A DNA stretch of 17,566 nucleotides. Origin: Rickettsiales bacterium (GTDB lineage Bacteria; Pseudomonadota; Alphaproteobacteria; Rickettsiales; JALZUV01). Of the stretch, positions 6,697-13,784 are shown one piece after another; position 1 is the stretch's first letter, and every line of letters begins with the position of its first letter. Position numbers and translations under genes: made by a program. The notes beneath the pieces were generated by a model. It searched no databases. It saw only the letters and a list, made by a program, of their open reading frames with translations, and was not told where the DNA came from. The DNA lies in the NCBI GenBank assembly GCA_023301245.1, contig JALZUV010000289.1, positions 1-17,566 of the forward strand. The letters are read 5' to 3'.

Positions 6697-7557
6697 TTAG
6701 TTTTTTCTCGGCTGAATGTTTTGAGATGGCAAAGAAGAAGATTTATTTTTAGGCTCTTTTCCAAGAGCCGTCTTAGCTGCTTTTTGAGCCAGAATCCCTC
6801 CGCTCATCTTTATTTTAGCTAGAGCAATCCCAAGAGGTACTGCAGAAAGTGTTCCGGATATTCCTTCAAACCCATCTTTTAAAAGTGACTTTGTTGCTAG
6901 AGGAACAAAAAGCATCGAAAAGCCAATACATAGGTTTAAAACAATCGCTGATAGATACTCAGAAAGCCCGTCATAAGATGCGTTTTGAGCTAACTGCAAT
7001 AGAAGCGCGCCTAGTATCAGCCAAAGCACCTTCCAGACGATCACCTTTGTAAGCCCTGAGTACAAAGAACTTGTAACCCCAGCTACGCCAGGGGCTACGT
7101 AGCACAGAATCATAAGAGGGCTACATACTTCTAGCAATACCCACGTATACTGGGTAAGAGCGTCAGCCATAAAAAAGCCAAGGTATGCAATCAGGTAAGC
7201 TAGAAGAGCAAGAAAATATAAAAAGTGCCCCCTAAGATCAAAGAACCCTCCGCCTTGGCTTCCTTCCATTTTTTTTGGTCCGAGCTCTGATAGAACCGAG
7301 TAAGCATCGTTTAAGCCGGTTAGCTTGTCTGTGATGCTATCCCCAATGGATGCGATAAACCCTGAAACATATGGAAAAGTGATAAGAAGCAGTACAGAGA
7401 TAAAAACTCTTTTTAAAATCTCTCCTACTTTGGGCTGCGAGGCCAAAAGCTCTATGATGACCATGATCACCAGAACAAGCGGCAGCAGGGTCCAATAGAT
7501 TCCAATCATTTCTGATCTGATCGAGCGAGCAACGGCTAGAACTTCAGGTGACATCAT
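6697..7557 (-). CDS. VirB6/TrbL-like polytopic T4SS membrane protein
   Basis: This 286-residue protein has about six hydrophobic segments (roughly residues 19-39, 47-66, 108-131, 138-160, 172-192 and 203-224) and a polar C-terminal tail. Such a central polytopic protein is needed in all T4SS for substrate passage through the inner membrane. The conserved-looking stretch is the segment ending LFVPLATKSLLKDG before the basic tail. The start codon overlaps the stop of the VirB5/TrbJ-like gene (ATGA), so expression is coupled. In F-type systems the equivalent domain lies in the much larger TraG; here it is a stand-alone TrbL/VirB6-size protein, so the system mixes features of F-type and P-type clusters. 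Confidence 0.72.
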   Translation of the reverse strand: MMSPEVLAVARSIRSEMIGIYWTLLPLVLVIMVIIELLASQPKVGEILKRVFISVLLLITFPYVSGFIASIGDSITDKLTGLNDAYSVLSELGPKKMEGSQGGGFFDLRGHFLYFLALLAYLIAYLGFFMADALTQYTWVLLEVCSPLMILCYVAPGVAGVTSSLYSGLTKVIVWKVLWLILGALLLQLAQNASYDGLSEYLSAIVLNLCIGFSMLFVPLATKSLLKDGFEGISGTLSAVPLGIALAKIKMSGGILAQKAAKTALGKEPKNKSSSLPSQNIQPRKN

Positions 7558-8255
7558 AGGCGCGGTATTCCTTTCGTTGGTCTAAACCCGGAGAAGGCAG
7601 ACTTGAAATCTCCAGATAGCTTTTGAAAAGAACTAACTGACTGTTTTTCTCGCCTGTTTTTCATTGCAAGGATTTCTGACTGCATCTTTAGGTTTTGGCT
7701 TTCAAGACGAATCAGCTGGGTTACAGCCATAAGGATCTGGGCGTTGCTCTCTGCTGCCATCCTTGCAGCTCCTTTTGGAGATGCCTCTCTTGCTTGGGCC
7801 TGAATGGTTTCAGAGTTAAGCTCCTGCTTTTCAGCAAACTGCTTAAAGCCTCCAATCATATTAAGGCTCTCTGCTACGGACTTGTCGTGTATGAGCTGGA
7901 TAGCCTGCTCTTTGCTTTTGGGAATTTTTCCGTAGAGCTTAGAGACAGCATCTAGTGAAGATGAAAACGTTCGAAGCCCTGACAAGACGTTGTTGTCTCG
8001 AATCGGCAGAGATTCTAAAAGCCCTGTGGTGTTTTCAATTCCTTTGTGAATTGCCCTAAGAAAGGTTTTTTGCTCGTGGGCATCTTTAACCATAGACTTT
8101 AGCTGCTTGTACCTGCGGTAATTTTCAGAAAGGATCTGAGTAAGATAACCGACTTGGACCCAGCCGGATCCAAGCCCTGCAAGAGCAATGGGTGAGTTAG
8201 AGACAAACAATGCTGCGAGCACGCAGGCAAGAACCTCTTTTTTAAGTTTAGGCAT
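7554..8255 (-). CDS. VirB5/TrbJ-like exported T4SS protein
   Basis: This 233-residue protein has a signal peptide cleavable after ALA (residue 26). The mature protein is mostly helical. It begins with VGYLTQILSENYRRYKQLKS (about 35-54), which strongly resembles the first helix of TrbJ/VirB5 proteins, and later has a long helix rich in Gln and Met around 175-200. VirB5-type proteins are minor pilus components. Its place directly before a VirB6/TrbL-like gene is the usual order in VirB and Trb clusters. AAGGAGG six bases before the ATG is an excellent ribosome site. The last bases overlap the next gene. Confidence 0.72.
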   Translation of the reverse strand: MPKLKKEVLACVLAALFVSNSPIALAGLGSGWVQVGYLTQILSENYRRYKQLKSMVKDAHEQKTFLRAIHKGIENTTGLLESLPIRDNNVLSGLRTFSSSLDAVSKLYGKIPKSKEQAIQLIHDKSVAESLNMIGGFKQFAEKQELNSETIQAQAREASPKGAARMAAESNAQILMAVTQLIRLESQNLKMQSEILAMKNRREKQSVSSFQKLSGDFKSAFSGFRPTKGIPRL

Positions 8256-8342
8256 AGGTAGCCTCCTTATAAAACTTGTGTGAAAAAATAAGTTTGTATT
8301 GCGGGTGGGGTTTTTGTGGGTCGAAGCTGTTGTGAGAAATAG

Positions 8343-10673
8343 TTACTTCTTGTCTAGTTTGATCTTGTCTGCTGCATCTGAGGTACAAAGACTGTAAGAG
8401 CCCTTATCTGGCACGATGCGAAGAACTGTTTGGTTTTGATCTTGCTGGTAGTAGAGCTCTGAGTATTCGCCTTTTTTGACCTGCAGAGATTTAACCGCAG
8501 CTAGCTGGCCCTCATGGAAGTCAAAGGCTTCCTGAAAATTATTCCAGTCAATTCCTCTTTGTTTTAAAACCAAAAGACTTGTGGTGTTTGGAAGAAGCGA
8601 GTCTTTTAGCGCAGGATCTGCAAAAAAGTCTTTGTAGTTTTGAGACAGCGACCAGATTCCAGCATTGTATTTTCTCCAAGTCCTGTAGCAGGTAATTACA
8701 AACTGCCTTGCCATCTCTGTTTGAAAAAGCCTTTCTGCCTCGTCCACAATAAGAAGGTAGGGAGTCGCAAGGTCTGCTCTAGCCTGAAGCTCAATGAAAT
8801 TGGTCAAAAGAAGAAGCATCGCATCTTTTAGATCTGGGCTTGCACTTAGGGATCCGACCTCAATGGATACCAGGTTCTTTTCAAGGTTTACATTCGAGGG
8901 TCTATCTAGAATCTGCCCGTACGGCGAATCTCCTGTCCAAGACTCCAGGATCTGAGCATAGTCTCTAAGGCGCTTTTCGCTGGAGCCTTCTAGAATTTTC
9001 TTTAAGTCTGTTAGCCTTGGGTTTTGGTAGTTTTCATATACCTCAGAGATTGCTGATTCAAGGTTAGACCTGCAAAGTTTGGGAAGAGCTTTTTGGCTAG
9101 CGTCTTTTAGAATCATCTCGAGGACGGCGAGAATAAGCTTAATCTTTGTAGCAGAAGGCTTTAGCTCACCCTCCGGAAGATCAAACATATTGATCGCATA
9201 CCCAGAATCTAAACCTAGATCAAAATACTGCCCACCAAGGGTTTCTACAAGCCTTCTTGAGCTTTGCCCGTTGTCAATCCAGATGATCTTTGGTTTGACC
9301 GCATGAAACTGAAGCATCAAAAAAGCGACTGTAAACGACTTGCCGCTACCGCTTCCTCCAAACACAATCCCGTTCCAGTTAGGAAGCGAGCTTTCAAACG
9401 GATCTAGGGCAAACAAGCCGCCTTGCCTGTTTGCAAGTAGGCACACCGGGCGTTTGTTTCCTTCCCAAGGTGAGTAGGCCGGTAGTAAGTGTGAGGCATT
9501 AGAAGATTTAACCTTTGTCTCTCTTTCGCCTTTGCACATTCCAGCAGCAGATTTAAAGAATACATCTTTTAGCCCGTAGGTTTCTTTGACGCCTTCTGCG
9601 CCGTCCATCTCTCTTATGCACTTTAGAGCAAGGATCGAGCGCTCTTTTAGCTGCTCTTTCGAACCTGCTTCGACGATGATCGCAAGATCAAGAGCAACGA
9701 TTTTTTCGCTGCCGCTATGAAGCTCTTCCATTAGAGCCTGGGTCGAAGCAAGTTTGGCCTCTGATTCAATATCTGAAACGTTCTCTGCCCCAGATGCCAT
9801 CGAATGGGCGATTCTTCGTTGCACCCCAAGTGATGACTGTTCTGCGCTCTGATCTAGCGCCTTTACCGTAAGTGACACTCTGTAGTGAAACGGCAGGTTC
9901 AAGAGCTTTGATCCCATAGCTGCAACCGTAAAAGACTCGGGCATGGTTTTAAGGCTGATAGCACCTGCGAACCTTCCGTCAAACTCCAGGCAGTCAATGT
10001 GTTGGCTTAAATCTGTCAGAAATATCTGGCTTTGAATGCTCGGGGTTAGCGGGCTTGATACTTGCTGTAGCTTTGGCAGTCCAACTGATTTGATCCGTCC
10101 AGGGTTAAAATGCTCAAACAAGAGCTTAAACCACCTTTTGCTAGATACTTTCTCAGGCCTTAAGCCTGCGGCAGAAAGAGATCGCTCAAATATCCGAAGC
10201 TCTCTAAAGAAACTAGCGCTGTGGTTTTTTGTCTTTAGCTCAACCTTGGTTTTGTACTCTTCGTCAGTTTCAAAAAGTTTCTGTTTTGGAAAAATATTCT
10301 TTGTAGACCTAAAGAACACATACACATCTGGAAAGAAGTATTTTCTGTTTTTTTGCTTCTTGTCATGAAAATTAATTCTGCTGTCTACTGCGTTTAAGTA
10401 CTCTTGGTTGCTTGATGACACAAGGCCTTTGTGAGAGCTGACAAGATCTGGGTTTTCGTCTTTAAAATCATAATAGATCTGAAGTGAGTACCCTGCTGGC
10501 ATTGCTTTTATGAGGCCCTCTAGGTTTTTGGCTAGGGTGTTTGTCGACTCTGCTGAAGCGCAGCTAAGATCTGCTCCTTTCAAGGCGAAACCAGCGGCAA
10601 GAGAGCCATCTGTAAAACTGGCGGCGTCCTCATCTATTGATAAGAGCTGGAGTGGGTCGGATAGTTTGTGCAA
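8343..10673 (-). CDS. traC: TraC/VirB4-family T4SS ATPase
   Basis: This 776-residue protein is the conjugation ATPase that powers pilus assembly and substrate transfer at the inner membrane. The N-terminal half (about 1-400) corresponds to the TraC_F/VirB4 N domain. Walker A is GGSGSGKS at 439-446, and the following stretch ending IIWIDNG (463-469) is typical. Walker B is YLLIVDEAERLF at 639-650. A motif with WRKYNAGIWSLSQNYKDFF at 666-684 matches the VirB4 sensor region. The length fits TraC (about 800). The start is a TTG at 10671-10673 with AAGGAG eight bases upstream; no ATG is available nearby. The gene is separated from traL by an AT-rich insertion, so it may need its own promoter, for which I see no strong candidate. 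Confidence 0.92.
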   Translation of the reverse strand: MHKLSDPLQLLSIDEDAASFTDGSLAAGFALKGADLSCASAESTNTLAKNLEGLIKAMPAGYSLQIYYDFKDENPDLVSSHKGLVSSSNQEYLNAVDSRINFHDKKQKNRKYFFPDVYVFFRSTKNIFPKQKLFETDEEYKTKVELKTKNHSASFFRELRIFERSLSAAGLRPEKVSSKRWFKLLFEHFNPGRIKSVGLPKLQQVSSPLTPSIQSQIFLTDLSQHIDCLEFDGRFAGAISLKTMPESFTVAAMGSKLLNLPFHYRVSLTVKALDQSAEQSSLGVQRRIAHSMASGAENVSDIESEAKLASTQALMEELHSGSEKIVALDLAIIVEAGSKEQLKERSILALKCIREMDGAEGVKETYGLKDVFFKSAAGMCKGERETKVKSSNASHLLPAYSPWEGNKRPVCLLANRQGGLFALDPFESSLPNWNGIVFGGSGSGKSFTVAFLMLQFHAVKPKIIWIDNGQSSRRLVETLGGQYFDLGLDSGYAINMFDLPEGELKPSATKIKLILAVLEMILKDASQKALPKLCRSNLESAISEVYENYQNPRLTDLKKILEGSSEKRLRDYAQILESWTGDSPYGQILDRPSNVNLEKNLVSIEVGSLSASPDLKDAMLLLLTNFIELQARADLATPYLLIVDEAERLFQTEMARQFVITCYRTWRKYNAGIWSLSQNYKDFFADPALKDSLLPNTTSLLVLKQRGIDWNNFQEAFDFHEGQLAAVKSLQVKKGEYSELYYQQDQNQTVLRIVPDKGSYSLCTSDAADKIKLDKK

Positions 10674-10856
10674 ATGTGTTTCTCCTTTTTCAGAACAGTA
10701 TTTGATTGCGCTTTAGTTCAGTGCAAACTCTATGATCAATTGATTTGTGTTTACCTTGGCCTGTAGGCATTCGTGTTGAGAACAAATTATTTATTCAAAA
10801 AGACTGAGTGTGTAGACGATTTAGTGTTAGGTTTTCTTTGAGAAAAAGGGGCTAAG
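10674..10856. other. Intergenic region upstream of the TraC gene
   Basis: This stretch separates two divergent genes. It contains a perfect 10-base palindrome ATCAATTGAT near 10737-10746. On the minus strand a weak promoter-like pair (TTGCAC, 17 bases, AAATAC) lies before the TraC gene. No gene is seen. Confidence 0.3.
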
Positions 10857-11308
10857 TTGGTGAGAGATAACCTGAAATTTACAAGTCTATTTTTTTTGTT
10901 TTTCGGGTTCATGTTTTGTATTTCATGTGCAAGTAGCAGCATTGACGCAACTGTAAAAGAACTCTTGTTACATCCGAATAATGGAGATTTTGAAAAAATG
11001 ACTGACCTTAGTCTGCCTGGAGCGGTCTTCAAAGATCTCTTAAAAGACTCTAGGTCTTTCAATGAACAAAAATTCGAAAATAAGAGAAAGTCATTAGTTA
11101 ATTCGCTGATAATGCCAAAGGAAGTAAAAATCATCAGAGGAGAGGTTGCTAGCACAGGGGAACTCACCCCTTAAACTCTACGATGGCCAGAAAACATGAT
11201 TTTGCGGTTGTTAGTTTAAAAGTTTTTCAAAATGGCATAGTGAACACACCACCTGCTAGTTTGTTTTTTATTAGAGTTGGTAAAAAATGGTTTTTGACGA
11301 GCAAGTAA
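10857..11308 (+). pseudogene. Small lipoprotein-like gene, apparently broken by a frameshift
   Basis: The first open frame runs from a TTG/GTG start (10857/10860, with AAGGGG upstream) to a TAA at 11172-11174, 105 residues. It begins with a hydrophobic export signal and a lipobox-like site (CISCASSS), with an unusual Cys at position -3. The frame one base back, open from 11153 to a TAA at 11306-11308, continues with DFAVVSLKVFQNG and ends GKKWFLTSK. That second part looks like the end of an NTF2-like or DUF4878-like domain, whose last strand typically carries Gly-Lys-x-Trp. One lost base in the GGGG (11157-11160) or CCCC (11167-11170) run would explain the break. It lies on the opposite strand to the transfer genes. 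Small lipoproteins in such positions can be entry-exclusion proteins, but that is a guess. An overlapping minus-strand frame (10787-11167) lacks export or fold features and is probably a shadow. Confidence 0.5.
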
Positions 11309-11462
11309 AAATAGTTAGTGCAGGCCTTATCACTTTACCCTGCAGATAGAATCACACGACACACATGAGTTTTCTCGTGACAGTGAAAACAAAGCTTTTG
11401 AGACCAAAAACAAATTGGATTTTCTGACCTCAAAAGGATTTGTTGGTTGTTTTGTAGGCGGT
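11309..11462. other. Intergenic region with inverted repeats
   Basis: No gene is seen. TGCAGG pairs with CCTGCA around 11319-11344. CTTTTGAG and CTCAAAAG form perfect 8-base arms around 11396-11437, enclosing an AT-rich loop. Either could end the plus-strand gene or the minus-strand exported-protein gene, but neither is followed by a clear T run. Confidence 0.3.
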
Positions 11463-12044
11463 TTATTGCAGGACAATATTTTTAATACAAAAAGTTTCAT
11501 TTTTTCCTGTGAAATTTATTTTCCCACTGTCGTCAAATTCATATATTGGGTAAGTGATTTCAGCAGAGATAAGAAAACCTTCATTAAATTTAAGCATTGC
11601 TTTTGTAACTGCTTTAGTTTCTATCCCAAAATACGTTTCTTCCGTAAGAGTCTCATATACCTCAAGTGTGTTCTCTGTGTATTTTGAATGTTGGACGTTG
11701 AATTTCCCCGAGTAGTTGGAAAAACCAATACTCCTGAATGAATCAGGAACCGCAACACTTACCCCTAGATAACTAGTCGGGCGCCCATCCCAATGTATAT
11801 TAAAGAGTCTTAGTACAAGGGGGTCAATTGACGGGTTGTAGACAGTGCCGTCTTTAAATGTAGGGGCTTTATCCAGCTCAATACTTTTTCCAACCAAATA
11901 ATAATTTGAAAAAGGTGTTGTCTCAAATGCTTTTTCTAGATCTACTTCGACTGGCTCATTGAGGATGCACTCTTCCTCTGACATGGCAATACTTGACCAG
12001 AAAACGCTACAAATCAATACAATAAAAACCTTACTTATTTTCAC
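11463..12044 (-). CDS. Exported protein of unknown function inserted in the transfer operon
   Basis: This 193-residue protein starts at a GTG with an ideal AAGGAGG seven bases upstream. A signal peptide with a hydrophobic core (residues 6-19) probably ends near SIA (18-20). The mature protein has two cysteines near its ends (about 26 and 186), which could form one disulphide, and many alternating hydrophobic residues suggesting a beta fold. I do not recognise a family and it is not a standard T4SS component. It follows traL by about 15 bases and so is probably co-transcribed with it. It could be a surface-exclusion or adhesion protein, or an element-specific channel part; position is the only evidence. 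Confidence 0.62.
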   Translation of the reverse strand: MKISKVFIVLICSVFWSSIAMSEEECILNEPVEVDLEKAFETTPFSNYYLVGKSIELDKAPTFKDGTVYNPSIDPLVLRLFNIHWDGRPTSYLGVSVAVPDSFRSIGFSNYSGKFNVQHSKYTENTLEVYETLTEETYFGIETKAVTKAMLKFNEGFLISAEITYPIYEFDDSGKINFTGKNETFCIKNIVLQ

Positions 12045-12059
12045 TTTCTTACCTCCTTG

Positions 12060-12341
12060 TTAGCAATTGCCTGCTAGTCTACATTTTTTTGAATTTAGAT
12101 GATAGCAAACTGCGTGAATGAGGTGCCCCTTGGGTTTGCCTTTCTTGAAATAGCGAAGCCCCATCAAAAGGGATGCAGGGGCTAGAACCCCAAGCGGTAG
12201 CTCAAGAAACGTACCTCCGAAAAAAAGCTGCATTACCGCTGCAAAGCAAACAGATCCAGCCAGATCAAAGAGCTCAAACCCAAACAGTTTAAGCCCTGAA
12301 TCAAGGTTACGGTGAACACTGCTCTGAGCAAGTGACTCCAT
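12060..12341 (-). CDS. traL: TraL/VirB3-like T4SS membrane protein
   Basis: This 93-residue protein matches TraL in length and pattern. An HRNLD motif at 10-14 precedes a hydrophobic hairpin (about 26-42 and 46-62). It ends with LRYFKKGKPKGHLIHAVCY (62-80), which closely follows the family pattern of a Lys-Lys-Gly-x-Pro-x-Gly stretch and a His before an aromatic. TraL/VirB3 is a small inner-membrane protein that works with the VirB4/TraC ATPase. The GGAGGG ribosome site is formed by the last codons and stop of the pilin gene six bases away, so the two are coupled. In canonical clusters TraL directly precedes TraE; here the order is changed, with traC, virB5 and virB6-like genes between. Confidence 0.85.
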   Translation of the reverse strand: MESLAQSSVHRNLDSGLKLFGFELFDLAGSVCFAAVMQLFFGGTFLELPLGVLAPASLLMGLRYFKKGKPKGHLIHAVCYHLNSKKCRLAGNC

Positions 12342-12346
12342 ACTAG

Positions 12347-12664
12347 TTACCCTCCTACAATAGATTGAAGCCAGCCGACGATCATTGGCGCAAGAAACCC
12401 AACAAGAGATGCAAACACGACAAGTGTCATGCGCTGCCTTGCGTTTGGATCTCCTTGCACTCCAAGCACAGCCGCATAGACCATCCCGAAGATGCTCATC
12501 ATCGGAAGTAGTGTTTTTATTAGGCTTCCTGTAAGGCTTTGAACCTTAGATTCAAACCCTGATGCTCCCCCTTGCGCTAGGACCACTCCTGAGACGCAAG
12601 CAGCTAGAAGCAAACCACTGTATTGAATGTAGCGAAGGAGCTTGTTTGTCTTTGGTTTATGCAT
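12347..12664 (-). CDS. VirB2/TrbC-type conjugative pilin
   Basis: This 105-residue protein has a long signal peptide (hydrophobic core 17-29, cleavage likely after VVLA at residue 30). A mature pilin of about 75 residues follows. Two hydrophobic helices (about 47-68 and 79-100) are joined by a short polar loop with GDPNARQR, the arrangement of VirB2/TrbC major pilins. The start overlaps the upstream gene's stop by eight bases (ATGCATAA), and an AAAGGAG site lies within that gene. Its position directly before TraL agrees with pilin-then-VirB3 order. Confidence 0.85.
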   Translation of the reverse strand: MHKPKTNKLLRYIQYSGLLLAACVSGVVLAQGGASGFESKVQSLTGSLIKTLLPMMSIFGMVYAAVLGVQGDPNARQRMTLVVFASLVGFLAPMIVGWLQSIVGG

Positions 12665-13028
12665 AATCTCTTTTCTCCTTTTCAGAAAGTCTTACGACTA
12701 GTTTTTTAAATTTTGATCCGTAGTGAATATGGATATCTCCGCCGGTCTTTGGGTTGTAAAACCCTTCTCCAACAACCTCCTTGTTGCTGTAGCCATTTTG
12801 AGAGGTCTTAACCTCGACAAAATAGAAAAGCCCATCTTCGTAGCCATCAACTGGCCGCAGATAAAGGCTGTTCTCTTCTGGCTCTTCGTGGACATTCAGA
12901 AGAAACTCTCCTGTATCTTTTTGATATTCTGCCGTTCCCGCTGCAAAGCAGCTTCCTGTGATCGGATCTAACCAATCCATAAGATAGGTTGGAGCCGAGG
13001 TCTTTGGGCTTTGTGTTACTGAGTTCAT
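12657..13028 (-). CDS. Unrecognised 123-residue protein upstream of the pilin gene
   Basis: I do not recognise this protein. It has no signal peptide or membrane segment and seems beta-rich in its centre (LYLRPVDGYEDGLFYFVEVK, then GFYNPKTGGDIHIHYG and LVVRLSE). It is acidic in the middle. AAAGGA lies seven bases before the ATG. It is translationally coupled to the pilin gene. A cytoplasmic role with DNA or with regulation of the transfer operon is possible but not shown. The overlapping 65-residue frame at 12698-12895 is a shadow. Confidence 0.65.
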   Translation of the reverse strand: MNSVTQSPKTSAPTYLMDWLDPITGSCFAAGTAEYQKDTGEFLLNVHEEPEENSLYLRPVDGYEDGLFYFVEVKTSQNGYSNKEVVGEGFYNPKTGGDIHIHYGSKFKKLVVRLSEKEKRDYA

Positions 13029-13058
13029 TTTTTTCCTTTCGAATATTTTAGTTTTTGT

Positions 13059-13616
13059 TTAGGCACAGCTGTTCACGCAGCTTCTCGCTTGGCTCAGTGC
13101 CACACGGCGAAGAAGTCTGGGTGAAAAACCAATGCTTGATTTAAAGAAGACGTCCCCACGCCTGCCGAAGATGTCGACCTCTCCTGGAGCCAGGTCTCGA
13201 TTGAACCCCCAAAGAATTCTGTGGATTTGGTTTGTGATCTCTCTTGCATCTGGAAGGATCAGGTATTTGAGCCTTAAGTCTTGTGACTTTTCTTTCAAAA
13301 CAGCCCTTGTGTCTTCACGCGGGTAGGACACAATTTTTTTGGGCGCAGACAGGATCTGAACTTCGATAAACTTTTGAGCAAAACTTCCGCGGATCGCTAC
13401 TGTAAAGCCAACCCTTTTGATCTTGCCCCGGTTCATCTCGGCTAAGATCTCTTCTGTCAAACGCTTTAAAAGCTGATCTGGGCTTTTGACTAGGTGGTTA
13501 AACCTTCCAAGTCTTGGCCCCTCAGCTGCTATCTCAAAGCTTTCGGGGCATTTGCCCTTGTAGGTGTTTTGAAAAAGATCGGTTGAAATTGAAAAATCTA
13601 ACTTGGATGCATTCAT
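13059..13616 (-). CDS. Unrecognised 185-residue protein at the head of the transfer operon
   Basis: No family is recognised. The protein is basic and soluble, without signal peptide or membrane helix. Alternating strands and helices are suggested (KRVGFTVAIRGSFAQKFIEVQIL at about 67-89, then LRLKYLILPDAREITNQIHRILWGF). It ends with an Arg-rich tail containing two cysteines. A GAGGAG-type ribosome site seven to ten bases before the ATG lies within or at the edge of inverted-repeat copy A. It begins the run of closely packed transfer genes and could bind DNA or act in relaxosome processing, but the sequence does not show this. Confidence 0.65.
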   Translation of the reverse strand: MNASKLDFSISTDLFQNTYKGKCPESFEIAAEGPRLGRFNHLVKSPDQLLKRLTEEILAEMNRGKIKRVGFTVAIRGSFAQKFIEVQILSAPKKIVSYPREDTRAVLKEKSQDLRLKYLILPDAREITNQIHRILWGFNRDLAPGEVDIFGRRGDVFFKSSIGFSPRLLRRVALSQARSCVNSCA

Positions 13617-13640
13617 AATTTTTTACTCCTCTCACTATAT

Positions 13641-13726
13641 AGGCACAAGTCGCAGGGGGGCAGGGGTTTAGGGGGCGCCGCCTGCAGCCTAAATTGCAGC
13701 CCACCTGCAGGTGTTTGTGCAGACGA
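13641..13726 (+). repeat. Inverted repeat copy A, between the regulator stop and the next gene
   Basis: This 86-base sequence matches the reverse complement of 14231-14316 at 77 of 86 positions without gaps. The run 13680-13712 is identical. Weaker similarity continues to about 13626. It has internal palindromes: CACCTGCAGGTG (13702-13713) and CTGCA/TGCAG arms around 13682-13699. It is GC-rich, unlike the flanking DNA. Confidence 0.85.
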
Positions 13727-13763
13727 AACCGCAGGTGGTTTGCGAGCTAATTGAACATTTCTA

Positions 13764-13784
13764 ACTTCGAAAGAAGTCTTTTTT
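13764..13784 (+). terminator. Terminator-like hairpin between the regulator stop and repeat copy A
   Basis: ACTTC (13764-13768), a GAAA tetraloop and GAAGT (13773-13777) are followed by C and six T residues. It reads as a terminator on the plus strand, where no gene lies upstream. On the minus strand it follows the regulator stop but lacks a T run on that side. Confidence 0.45.

Noticed and set aside
10787..11167. 126-residue minus-strand open frame opposite the lipoprotein-like gene
   Set aside because: The plus strand has an export signal, a ribosome site and a plausible continuation after a frameshift; the minus frame has none of these.
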